Below are positions 54,730 to 63,780 of a DNA stretch of 64,000 nucleotides, piece by piece (within the stretch, counting starts at the first letter, position 1; each line of letters starts with the position of its first letter). The stretch is taken from the NCBI GenBank assembly GCA_905181615.1, contig CAJIYH010000003.1, positions 62,001 to 126,000 of the forward strand. The letters are read 5' to 3'. This stretch comes from an uncultured Flavobacteriaceae bacterium (lineage in GTDB: Bacteria; Bacteroidota; Bacteroidia; Flavobacteriales; Flavobacteriaceae). The translations under genes and the position numbers were made by a program. Below the pieces are notes generated by a model. That model did no database searches and had not been told where the DNA came from. It worked only from the letters and a program-made list of their open reading frames with translations.

Positions 54730-57700
54730 TTATACTAATTAATAGGTGTTTTTTATTTTGAAAATCTATCTGTTCAATTGCTCTAATTTGACCTTTAACA
54801 CCCAAAGGTTTCGGTATTTTAAATAACATTTCGCCTGCATCATTATCAAAATCTAATCGCCAGCCTTTAGATGCATCATGCCTTCCAAACTGTGGTTTTA
54901 CCAAGTATTGATTTCCTCCCAAATATAATGACTTTTTTGATGTTTTTTGATCATTTAACAAAGCGATTGCATAGACCGAAGAGTATTGTATTTCAGCAGG
55001 TAATTCAATTGATTCAAAGCCTATTTTTGTTCCAAGAAAAAGAGAGGTTTGTAATATATCAATGTCGAAAAACTGACTTTCTTTTAGCGTCTTTTGATCA
55101 AAAATTTGATCCATACTTTTAGAAGCATAATCCTTATAGTAAACCATTTGTTTTTTTAGATAAGGGAGTTGACCAATAAGTTCATCTTTATCAATAATCG
55201 GGTAATATTTTCCGTCTTTTAAACTGGTGATAATTTGCTCTCTAGATCCATTTTGATCAAAATCATTTAAATACATCCGATACCCTTTTTCATAGAATGT
55301 ATTTTCTCCCATATTACCAGCGATAATATCGAGAATCCCATCTGAATTAAAATCGTCTACTAAAAGTGTGTTCCACAATCCTGAGGTTATTTTTAATCCA
55401 TATTCTTTAGTTGCGTTTTCAAAAACACCTCCATCATTAAGAAGAATCGTCAAGGGCATCCATTCTCCAGACAAAACTAGGTCAATCTGTTGGTCGTTAT
55501 TGATGTCTATAGCCTGAGCTCCCGTAATCATTCCAATATCATTTAGAGCGTCTTGTTCTTGATATTCAAATTGATTGCCACCTAAATTCATCATCAAAAA
55601 ACCGGAGCCTTTAAGTCCGTATGTGTCCGGATGAAAACGTTCACCCACAAAGATATCTATCTTGCCATCTCCATTAAAATCTGCTGCTGCTAGAGCGCCT
55701 GTTGAAATGTGTTTAGGAAAGTTAAATGATTGGGTTGTTTTTGTGAAATTTCCATTTCCATCGTTAATATAATATCGATCATCTAAAAGTGAAGAAAATT
55801 TAGAAAAAACCTTTCCCCCTGACGCTACAAATAAATCAAGGTCTCCATCTTGGTCTCCATCAAAAAATAAAGAGACTACATCTTCTGAGGATTCATCTTT
55901 TTCAAAAGGAAATGTTATTTCATCATAACCTCCTTTGGTGGAGGAAATAAAAAGTACAGCTGATTGATTTTTTCCGCCTCCTATAAAAACATCATCTTGT
56001 CCATCTTTATTTATATCAGCAACCGAAACAGAAGGTCCTTCGTTGTGATGCATTTCAGGAAGTAAACGTTCTCTATTAAATTCTATAAAGTTGTTTTCTT
56101 TATGCTTGAAATTAAATGGATTTTTTAAGTTTGTCACCATAACTTCATCAAGGACAGCAGAAGTTTGAGAACTAGTTACAGCATCCTGTTCGTACAACGA
56201 ATAATGCTTGTTTGTTTTTAAATTATAGAGGATTTGTTTTTTGTTGCTTGGCCAAAAAACAATTGCGCTATCGATTACTTGGGTTGAACCTGTTCCAAAA
56301 TGAAGTCGGTTACTAACTGAGGATTGAAAACCACGAGAAGGAAACTGCTCCGCCATGGCTCTTTTGTTTTTATTGTAATAAAGAAGAATTTTAGCGCCCA
56401 CACCAAATTTATTATTTTCTACCCCTTTGAAATCAAAAGTCAAACTCCTTTGGCTAAGGGTGTCTGTTTTATTTTCATAAATAAAGGAAGGCATATTGAC
56501 ATTGTTAACCAATAAATCTAAGTCCCCATCATTGTCTAGATCTGCATAGGCATTTCCATTAGAAAAACTGGGCTGATCTAATCCCCAAGTTTGGGTACTT
56601 TCCTCAAAGTCAAAGTTTCCCTTGTTTTTATAAGCAAAGTTAGGAACAGCTTCAGAGGGCATAATATCGATCAACTTTTTGATAACTCCTTCTTGTTTTT
56701 GTATCAACAGCCTAACCTGTTCTTCGTTTGCCATATAAGCCAAGTAATCTCGATCTAATAAATCTTTATTAATTCCATTGGAAATAAAAATATCCTTAAG
56801 TCCGTCATTATCAATATCAAAAATTAGAGAAGCCCAGCTCCATTCTGTTGCTGCAACACCACTTTTTCTCCCAATTTCAAAAAAGCCATTTTTCCCCATA
56901 TTACGTTGCAGCATATTTCTAGGAAACTGCTGTGAATAACCTCTTTTTTGGGTGAGAGCATATTTATCCCATGAATCGTATTTAGCTTTTGTTTTTTTTC
57001 GCTCCAATGTAGATGGAAGCATTTCGGTAACCAAAAGGTCAGGAAGTAAGTCGTTGTCTAAATCCGCTGCATCAGCACCCATAGATCCCATAGAGAGGGA
57101 TTCAAAATAAGTGTCCGAAAGCTCATCAAAACCACCTTCAGTTGTGTTTAGGTATAAATAATCTTTTTCAAAAAAGTCATTAGAAATGAAAAGATCGGGC
57201 CAGCTATCGTTATTAAAATCAGAAATAGTAATTCCAAGCCCAAAACCAATTGAGCTTGAATACATTCCTACTCCTGTAGTGACGTCATAAAATTTGTTAT
57301 CTCTATTCTCAAAAAATTTATTGCCGTTGTTGTTGGCATCAACTATCTCCCGCTGACCTTCTATTAGATCATACCCGCCTACACTTCTAATTGAGTTATT
57401 AAGAACATAACAATCTAGGTCTCCGTCCTTGTCAAAATCAAAAAAAGCAGCATGAACTGAAAGTCCTGTAACGTCTAAACCGTATTCTTTGGATTGCTCC
57501 TTGAACGTAAGGTCTCCGTTATTGATGAATAGTTCGTTGTTTCTATTGCTTCCGCCTGGCTTACCAGACTTACAAACATATAGATCCAAAAAACCATCTC
57601 CATTAACATCTGCAAAAGTAGCCCCTGTAGACCATACATTTGCACAAGCAACACCAGCAGTGTTTGTGATTTCCTCAAATTTCCAGTTTCCTTTGTTTAG

Positions 57701-57955
57701 AAAAAGTTTATTATCAACAATGTTTCCTGTAAAATAAACATCGACTAAACCGTCGTTATTGATGTCACCTATTGCAATTCCAGCACCATTATAAAAATTA
57801 CGGTAAGTATAGGGATTGAACTCTTCGGTATAGATTAAATCATTAAAAAATTCCATTCCAATTTGTTTGTCTTTAAGCTCAAATTTAGGAGCAGAAGGTT
57901 CATTACATCCTGACAGAAATATTGATAGCGTAATGAGACAAAAGAATTTTTTCAT
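54695..57955 (-). CDS. FG-GAP/VCBS repeat lipoprotein with ASPIC/UnbV domain (first copy)
   Basis: A 1086-residue lipoprotein (SIFLSGC, Cys17). Repeats include GDINNDGLVDVYFTGN, DVNGDGFLDLYVCK and DFDKDGDLDCYVLN; ASPIC/UnbV core with SRGFQSSVSNRLHFGTG and IVFWPSNKKQ near 540-585, then FKHKENNFIEFNRERLLPEMH. Such proteins bind calcium and probably form large propellers on the cell surface. It is separated from susD by 85 bases that hold a strong hairpin, so its expression relative to SusCD may be reduced. It shares layout with the two later copies. Confidence 0.92.
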   Translation of the reverse strand: MKKFFCLITLSIFLSGCNEPSAPKFELKDKQIGMEFFNDLIYTEEFNPYTYRNFYNGAGIAIGDINNDGLVDVYFTGNIVDNKLFLNKGNWKFEEITNTAGVACANVWSTGATFADVNGDGFLDLYVCKSGKPGGSNRNNELFINNGDLTFKEQSKEYGLDVTGLSVHAAFFDFDKDGDLDCYVLNNSIRSVGGYDLIEGQREIVDANNNGNKFFENRDNKFYDVTTGVGMYSSSIGFGLGITISDFNNDSWPDLFISNDFFEKDYLYLNTTEGGFDELSDTYFESLSMGSMGADAADLDNDLLPDLLVTEMLPSTLERKKTKAKYDSWDKYALTQKRGYSQQFPRNMLQRNMGKNGFFEIGRKSGVAATEWSWASLIFDIDNDGLKDIFISNGINKDLLDRDYLAYMANEEQVRLLIQKQEGVIKKLIDIMPSEAVPNFAYKNKGNFDFEESTQTWGLDQPSFSNGNAYADLDNDGDLDLLVNNVNMPSFIYENKTDTLSQRSLTFDFKGVENNKFGVGAKILLYYNKNKRAMAEQFPSRGFQSSVSNRLHFGTGSTQVIDSAIVFWPSNKKQILYNLKTNKHYSLYEQDAVTSSQTSAVLDEVMVTNLKNPFNFKHKENNFIEFNRERLLPEMHHNEGPSVSVADINKDGQDDVFIGGGKNQSAVLFISSTKGGYDEITFPFEKDESSEDVVSLFFDGDQDGDLDLFVASGGKVFSKFSSLLDDRYYINDGNGNFTKTTQSFNFPKHISTGALAAADFNGDGKIDIFVGERFHPDTYGLKGSGFLMMNLGGNQFEYQEQDALNDIGMITGAQAIDINNDQQIDLVLSGEWMPLTILLNDGGVFENATKEYGLKITSGLWNTLLVDDFNSDGILDIIAGNMGENTFYEKGYRMYLNDFDQNGSREQIITSLKDGKYYPIIDKDELIGQLPYLKKQMVYYKDYASKSMDQIFDQKTLKESQFFDIDILQTSLFLGTKIGFESIELPAEIQYSSVYAIALLNDQKTSKKSLYLGGNQYLVKPQFGRHDASKGWRLDFDNDAGEMLFKIPKPLGVKGQIRAIEQIDFQNKKHLLISINDDDVKFKKVK

Positions 57956-57983
57956 TTTGAAAAATAAATAAAATAGGTAGTAA

Positions 57984-58019
57984 AAAAAGGGGTTATTTCT
58001 TTCGAAATAACCCCTTTTT
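57984..58019 (-). terminator. Strong hairpin between susD and the FG-GAP genes
   Basis: AAAGGGGTTATTTC pairs perfectly with GAAATAACCCCTTT around a four-base loop and is followed by a T run on the minus strand. It lies 21 bases past susD. Because the downstream genes are on the same strand with no clear TAnnTTTG promoter before 57955, it may act as a partial terminator or as an mRNA-stabilising end for susCD. Confidence 0.88.
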
Positions 58020-58040
58020 AAATTTTAAACTTATGGATTA

Positions 58041-59651
58041 TTAGTATCCAGGATTCTGTGTTAAACCTGCACCAGCTTGAATTTGATCAAACGGGATTGG
58101 GAATAAAGCAGTGTGATCGTCAGCCTCAGTTGGCTTTTCCCACCAAGCACTAGTCCATTGACCGAAACGAATAAGGTCAGTTCTTCTAGAAGTTTCTTGG
58201 AACATCTCACGACCTCTTTCCGCTAAGAAATCTGCCGCAGTTAAAGAACTCATTGCAGATACACCTGCTCTAGCTCTAATAGCATTAACATCTGCTAAAG
58301 TTGCAGCATCGCTCCAGTTAGAAACTACACGTGCTTTAGCCTCTGCACGAACAAGGTGTACATCTCCTAAACGAATGATTGGAAAATCATTGTTTTGATC
58401 AGGACGACCAAATTGTTGGAAGCTAAATTTACCTAAACGAGCACCACCTTCTCTTAAAGCATTAGGCTGAAGTTCGTTAATGTTAGGCGTGTATACTAAT
58501 GGCGGGTCACCGTCATCAGAAGCGTAATCTAATACTGCAGATCCACCAAAGTCTAACTGTGCTCCAACGATAAAGTTATTTGCACGACGTAAATCTCCAG
58601 CCTCGTAAGAGTTATAGAAATCTTCTAATGCAGCATATCCGTTCCACGGTTGATCTTGGAAGTTCCAGGTAAACTGTGAAGCATAATGTAAAGTCATTTT
58701 AGCGAAATTCATACCACCGGCAGTAGCTTCATCATAATTAACAGTAAAAATATGCTCTGGATTACCTTGGTTGTTAGGAGCAAAAACTGCTGCATAACCA
58801 GTTAAGGTATTTGGATCAGAATCTACAGCAGGACGTTTCCCTAAGTTAGGAACTGAAACGCTAGAGTCAGATAAAGAGTAAGGTCCGTTTGTGATAATAT
58901 AATCAGCTGCATCATGAGCTTCTTGATATTTTGCAACACCAGTATAAGCTTCAGAATTTAAGTATAATTTAGAAAGGATACCTAAAGCAGCATAACGGTT
59001 AATTCTGTATGCATTAGCCTCTAATCCAAGTGGACTTGAAGAAAGGTCCATTGAAGCAGTAATCGCAGATACTCCAAGAGTTGCTAACAATTCTGTTTCA
59101 ATAAAATTAAATACTTGCTGAGGATTAGATTGCGTAGCCGATTGACCAGGAGTTGTTACAATTTTAACACTTCCAAACATATCTAATAACCTCCAGTAGA
59201 AATATGCTCTTAAAGCCTTTAACTGAGCTTTTTGAGAATTATCTAAATCTAGGTTAGCAATTGCATCGTTGATGTTACCAATTGCGCCGTATTGACCGTT
59301 CCACGCACTTCCAACCATACCGTTTGTAGGAGAGTAAGTGTGTTGGTGAACCTCTATAAGAACTCCTCCATCATACCAGTCACCACCTTTAGCGGCAATA
59401 GCCATTTCATCTGAAGCAATTCCGTTAAGAGAAAAATAGCCAAAGTGATTCGCGGTTCCAGAATTTCTTAATTCTGCGTAAGCACCAGCAAGGGCATCTC
59501 CGCCTCCGCTTCCGCTTCCTGCACTAGCAGGAGCATCAACCGATACTGCTGTAGTGATGTCCCCAACTAACTCTTCATCAAGATCTGTACATGAAAAAAG
59601 TACAACTGAAGCGATAGTGGCAAGCAACATTGTTTTAAACAAACTTTTCAT
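58041..59651 (-). CDS. susD: SusD/RagB family outer membrane lipoprotein
   Basis: A 536-residue surface lipoprotein (VVLFSC, Cys21), followed by a Ser/Gly-rich linker (about 43-50). The SusD fold shows in KALRAYFYWRLLDMFGSV, RYAALGILSKLYLNSEAYTG and the C-terminal FPIIRLGDVHLVRAEAKAR, VNAIRARAGV and FLAERGREM...RTDLIRFGQW, ending FPIPFDQIQAGAGLTQNPGY. It caps the SusC channel and binds the glycan or other ligand. It follows susC by 18 bases. The symbol names the family, not a proven starch role. Confidence 0.95.
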   Translation of the reverse strand: MKSLFKTMLLATIASVVLFSCTDLDEELVGDITTAVSVDAPASAGSGSGGGDALAGAYAELRNSGTANHFGYFSLNGIASDEMAIAAKGGDWYDGGVLIEVHQHTYSPTNGMVGSAWNGQYGAIGNINDAIANLDLDNSQKAQLKALRAYFYWRLLDMFGSVKIVTTPGQSATQSNPQQVFNFIETELLATLGVSAITASMDLSSSPLGLEANAYRINRYAALGILSKLYLNSEAYTGVAKYQEAHDAADYIITNGPYSLSDSSVSVPNLGKRPAVDSDPNTLTGYAAVFAPNNQGNPEHIFTVNYDEATAGGMNFAKMTLHYASQFTWNFQDQPWNGYAALEDFYNSYEAGDLRRANNFIVGAQLDFGGSAVLDYASDDGDPPLVYTPNINELQPNALREGGARLGKFSFQQFGRPDQNNDFPIIRLGDVHLVRAEAKARVVSNWSDAATLADVNAIRARAGVSAMSSLTAADFLAERGREMFQETSRRTDLIRFGQWTSAWWEKPTEADDHTALFPIPFDQIQAGAGLTQNPGY

Positions 59652-59669
59652 AATTATTATTTTTTTTTA

Positions 59670-62600
59670 TTAAAATTTAATGTTTACACCCAAAGTAAAT
59701 GATCTAGAAGCGAAATAACTATTTCTTCTATCCATACCTGGAGACAATACATCTGATCCACCACCATTTTCACCTATATCAACTAAAGCTGGCTCTGGGT
59801 CTAGACCTGTATAACTCGTCAAAACGATTGGATTTTGAGCGTTTAATGAAATTTGAATTGAATCGAAAGAATCCGAACCACTCATATCAAAATTACGGGT
59901 AACTGTAAGGTTATCTAATTTAAAGAAATCAGCTTTTTCAACATATAATGAACTGAAACGAGCAGTTGTTAAACCGTCTTGAGCTAACTCTGTATTAACG
60001 TAGTTGTAAGAACCTTGAGTAGATAATCTTGGCTCATAGAAAGCACGGAATGTGTTTACTAAACTGTGACCAAATGCTCCTCTAAAGAATGCGTTGATTG
60101 TCCAGTCGCCAAAAGCGATTTGGTTAGTCCAACCTAATTCAAGATCAGGAATACCATTACCTAGTTCAGTAAAATCAACATTATCATCAAGAGCTTTATC
60201 TTGACCAACAATTAACTCACCATCTCCATTAATATCTTGGAAAACAGGATTTCCTCCAGAAACGCTTTCAAATATTGGACCCCAAATTTGACCGATTTCT
60301 TCTCCTTTTTTAACACGGATAACAGAAGTAGAATTTTGACCAGGTGCACCTAATTCAGCTCTAACCTCAGCATCTAAAACATAATCTTCAAGAATTGTTT
60401 TGTAGTTAGAAAGAACAAGACCTGTAGTGTACATGTCATTAACTTCATAGTTTAAAGCTAATTCAACTCCTTTAGTATTCAATGTACCAGCATTCTCGTA
60501 ACGACGTCCTGTTGGGTATAACGATACGTCAACATCACGTTCTAATATAAAGTCAGATATATCTCGAGTATACAAGTCTAAAGTTGCATCCCATTTACCT
60601 TTACGGTATTCAATACCTAAGTTTGTTTCAGCTTTTTCTTCCCATTTAAGTGTTGGGTTAGCATCACGACTTGGAGAAGATGATCCACCACCTTGACCAC
60701 CGTCATAAGTAAAGTTTCTGATTTGTTGTGAAAGACCATTTGGTCCAGGTAAAGCACCTGTTACACCATAACCAACACGAACTTTAAATTTGTCAGCACC
60801 TGTGTTTAAGTATTTATTTAAATCAACACCTACACCAATAGCAGGGAAAAGACCCCACTGCTCATCAGCTCCTAACTTAGAAGAACCTTCACGACGAATA
60901 GAAGCGTTAACAAAAATACCATCATCAATTGTTATGTTAGCACGACCAAAGAATGCAATAATTCTATCATCAGGGCTTACATTCGAATTTGCTCCGATTA
61001 AACCAGCGTTTAATAAATCTTGAGAATATTCAATTGCGTTTATATAATCCAAAGAATCATCTGGAAAATCTCCAAGTGAAAGGAAATGATCTTCAAAATT
61101 TTGCTGTTGGAAAGAGTAACCTGCAGTTAAAACAACACTAGCAGAACCGAGGTTAAGGTTATAGTTACCATATACTTCAGCTAATTTGAAGCTGTATGTT
61201 TGATCATAAAATTCAGCTGAACCTTTTCTTAATGGAGAAGCAGCGTTACCACCTCTTAATAATGTAGTAGGGTTATATAGCTTGTTAGAGTAGTTACTTA
61301 CTTGATTTGCAAAGTTACCGTTGATACTTAAAGCATCAGTAAATCTGTAATTCAAGTTAACACTATAGTTTACTTCAGTTTTATCCCCTTCGTTAATTTG
61401 CTGTTCAGCAATAGAAACAGGATTGTAAGAATCAAATAAACCTAATGTTTCGAAATATCCACCATATTGCTCAGAGGCAAATTGGTAAGGAGAATTAACT
61501 CCGTAAACTGGTGCAGTTGGGTTATATAAAACTGCATATTTCATAGACTCACTAGATCCATTGTTTTGCTCTCTTTTAGTTAAAGCAGAGTTGAAATTGA
61601 TCGTAAGTTTATCGTTAAGTGCTTTTGTAGAGAAATTCAAACGTGTGTTAAATTGTTTGAAGTCAGAGCTAATTAAAACTCCTTCTACATTTCTAAAGTT
61701 AGCAGAAACACGATAAGAAGTATCTCCTTGTCCACCAGCAGCAGAAAAGTTATGGATACTTGTCATAGCTTGACGCGTTACCTTGTCAACCCAATCCGTA
61801 CTACTTCCTAAGTCAGTACCTCCTGCAGCAACAAACTCTGCAGCAGTCATAATGTCTACTGTGTTCATCGCAGAAGTTACACCGAATTGACCGTTATAGT
61901 TAAACTGAACTTTACCTTCTTTACCACCTTTAGTGGTAACTAAAATTACCCCTGAAGATCCACGAGAACCATAAATTGAAGCAGCAGAACCGTCTTTAAG
62001 GACGTTAATGCTTTCTATATCTGAAGGGTCAACGTTAGCAAGAGATGCTCCAATTACACCATCTATAACAATCAAAGGCTGTGCATTTGATCCAACTGTA
62101 GAGATACCTCTTAAGCGGATAGTAGCAGCAGCATTAGGGTTACCCCCTCTGTTGTAAACTTGTAAACCTGCAACCTTACCTTGTAAAAGTTGAGAGGCAT
62201 CACTAATTGAACCTTGGTTGAAATCTTCAGCGTCTACCTTAACAACAGCAGCTGTAATTTCTTTTTGACGTTGAGAACCATAACCTGTAACAACAACTTC
62301 ATCAAGTTCATTGTTCGTAGCTAGAGTAATTGTGATTTGATCTTGTCCTGCAACAGCAACTTCTTGCGTTGTAAAACCAACAAATGAAACCTCTAATACA
62401 GCATCTGCAGAAGCAGCAATGCTAAAGTTTCCATCAAAATCAGTAGTAACACCGTTTGTTGTTCCTTTAACAACAACGGTTGCCCCAGGTAGGGGACCAT
62501 CTTCACTCGTGACCGTACCGGATACAGACTGAGCGTACATCCCTAAACCTACAAAAAAAAGTAGGGCAGAAAGAAATGCTTTAAATTGATTTTTTTTCAT
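59670..62600 (-). CDS. susC: SusC/RagA family TonB-linked outer membrane transporter
   Basis: A 976-residue TonB-dependent transporter. Signal peptide (to MYAQ), a carboxypeptidase-regulatory-like domain (about 25-95), TonB box region DEVVVTGYGSQRQ, plug with LQGKVAGLQVYNRGG, RLRGISTVG and GSRGSSGVILVTTKGGK, then a 22-strand barrel closing in RSFTLGVNIKF. With SusD it forms the lidded importer for large ligands. First gene of the operon, divergent from the LacI-family gene. The symbol names the family; substrate is not known. Confidence 0.96.
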   Translation of the reverse strand: MKKNQFKAFLSALLFFVGLGMYAQSVSGTVTSEDGPLPGATVVVKGTTNGVTTDFDGNFSIAASADAVLEVSFVGFTTQEVAVAGQDQITITLATNNELDEVVVTGYGSQRQKEITAAVVKVDAEDFNQGSISDASQLLQGKVAGLQVYNRGGNPNAAATIRLRGISTVGSNAQPLIVIDGVIGASLANVDPSDIESINVLKDGSAASIYGSRGSSGVILVTTKGGKEGKVQFNYNGQFGVTSAMNTVDIMTAAEFVAAGGTDLGSSTDWVDKVTRQAMTSIHNFSAAGGQGDTSYRVSANFRNVEGVLISSDFKQFNTRLNFSTKALNDKLTINFNSALTKREQNNGSSESMKYAVLYNPTAPVYGVNSPYQFASEQYGGYFETLGLFDSYNPVSIAEQQINEGDKTEVNYSVNLNYRFTDALSINGNFANQVSNYSNKLYNPTTLLRGGNAASPLRKGSAEFYDQTYSFKLAEVYGNYNLNLGSASVVLTAGYSFQQQNFEDHFLSLGDFPDDSLDYINAIEYSQDLLNAGLIGANSNVSPDDRIIAFFGRANITIDDGIFVNASIRREGSSKLGADEQWGLFPAIGVGVDLNKYLNTGADKFKVRVGYGVTGALPGPNGLSQQIRNFTYDGGQGGGSSSPSRDANPTLKWEEKAETNLGIEYRKGKWDATLDLYTRDISDFILERDVDVSLYPTGRRYENAGTLNTKGVELALNYEVNDMYTTGLVLSNYKTILEDYVLDAEVRAELGAPGQNSTSVIRVKKGEEIGQIWGPIFESVSGGNPVFQDINGDGELIVGQDKALDDNVDFTELGNGIPDLELGWTNQIAFGDWTINAFFRGAFGHSLVNTFRAFYEPRLSTQGSYNYVNTELAQDGLTTARFSSLYVEKADFFKLDNLTVTRNFDMSGSDSFDSIQISLNAQNPIVLTSYTGLDPEPALVDIGENGGGSDVLSPGMDRRNSYFASRSFTLGVNIKF

Positions 62601-62703
62601 TCTTAAAAGTTTAAGTTAATTTGATTTGTTTTGTATCATAGACCAAAGTACAATGCATAGCCTAATATATGGTTATTAAATGTTAAAAAAATTAACAGTT
62701 AAT

Positions 62704-62719
62704 AACGAAATCGTTTTCG
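62704..62719. promoter_or_regulatory. Candidate operator in the susC-lacI divergent region
   Basis: AACGAAATCGTTTTCG holds the partly palindromic AACGAAATCGTT (one mismatch) and the nested CGAAA-TCGT-TTTCG. A second short palindrome, TTAACAGTTAA, lies at 62692-62702. The site is placed 18 bases upstream of a TATATTTG element for the LacI-family gene and 104 bases before susC. LacI-family operators are CG-centred palindromes of similar length, so this is a plausible target of the adjacent regulator. Confidence 0.45.
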
Positions 62720-62737
62720 AATTACAAAATTGATCTG

Positions 62738-62745
62738 TATATTTG
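62738..62745 (+). promoter_or_regulatory. Candidate -7 promoter element TATATTTG upstream of the LacI-family gene
   Basis: TATATTTG is an exact TAnnTTTG match 18 bases before ATG 62764. It overlaps the only upstream in-frame start codon (62743), which supports the shorter gene. The candidate operator covers its expected -33 region. Confidence 0.5.
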
Positions 62746-62763
62746 GTGATATTTATCATTTTA

Positions 62764-63780
62764 ATGAAAAACTTAACTTTAAAGGACATAGCGGCAGCAT
62801 TAGATATATCAGTAACAACTGTTTCTAAGGCGCTTCAAAATTACCCAGATGTTAGCGAAAAAACAAAAGAACGCGTTAAAGCTTATGCTGAAAAAGTAAA
62901 TTTCAAACCGAACTCTTTTGCAGCTTATCTTAGAACCCATGAATCTAAAACGGTTGGAATTGTTATTCCTCGTCTAAATCACTTTTTCTTTAGCAGTATT
63001 CTTAGAGGTATTATTTCAGAAGCCGAAAAACATGAATACATGACTTTTATTTTATGTTCCGATGAATCCTATGAATTAGAAAAAACCCAAATTAACAGAT
63101 TATTAAATAAAAATGTAGATGGAATTTTTCTTTCTATAGCAGATAAAACCCATAATTTAAGTCACATTCAAAACATTATGAACAAAGGAACCAATTTGGT
63201 TATTTTCGACAAATATTCAAAACTCACCACTTGTTCAAGTATCGTTATTGATGATCAAAAGGCTTCATATACCGCTGTAGAACACCTAATAAAAAAAGGG
63301 AAGAAACGGATTGCACATTTTAGAGGGCCACTACTTCCCCAGAATTCGATTGACCGCTTTTTAGGTTACAGGAAAGCGCTCGAAGATCATGGAATTGAAT
63401 ACAACAAAGACCTTGTTTTTATTTGTGATGAAATTAGTAACAGAGAAGGGTACGATCATATGCAGACAATTTTGGATAAAAAACTGGATGTTGATGCTGT
63501 TTTTGCTGTTGCTGACCTTCCGGCTATTGGAGCTATAAAGTGTTTGATAGAAAATAACATTAAAATACCCGAAGAAATTTCTGTTATGGGGTTCAGTAAT
63601 TGGTCAATCTCATCTCTTATTACTCCCACACTTAGTACAATTGATCAACCAGGAGAACTGATGGGTAGAAAAGCATTTCAAGTTTTTCTTGAAGAGCGGG
63701 ATGCCAAAAAAAGAAAAGAGCCTCTAGTTTTTAAAAAATATATTATTGAAACTACATTAATTGAAAGAAAATCTACCTAA
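62764..63780 (+). CDS. LacI family transcriptional regulator
   Basis: A 338-residue repressor-type regulator. Helix-turn-helix at residues 4-24 ([21 protein letters not shown]) with hinge region [12 protein letters not shown], then a periplasmic-binding-protein-like ligand domain (about 62-335; [51 protein letters not shown]). It is divergent from susC and most likely controls that operon in response to a sugar-like ligand. Its end overlaps queG by 4 bases on the other strand. Confidence 0.94.
   Translation: MKNLTLKDIAAALDISVTTVSKALQNYPDVSEKTKERVKAYAEKVNFKPNSFAAYLRTHESKTVGIVIPRLNHFFFSSILRGIISEAEKHEYMTFILCSDESYELEKTQINRLLNKNVDGIFLSIADKTHNLSHIQNIMNKGTNLVIFDKYSKLTTCSSIVIDDQKASYTAVEHLIKKGKKRIAHFRGPLLPQNSIDRFLGYRKALEDHGIEYNKDLVFICDEISNREGYDHMQTILDKKLDVDAVFAVADLPAIGAIKCLIENNIKIPEEISVMGFSNWSISSLITPTLSTIDQPGELMGRKAFQVFLEERDAKKRKEPLVFKKYIIETTLIERKST

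Noticed and set aside
47537-57955. Many recurring short DNA motifs resembling repeats or a CRISPR-like array
   Set aside because: They are degenerate codons for the Asp/Asn/Gly-rich FG-GAP repeats, vary in spacing and sequence, and lie in intact reading frames.
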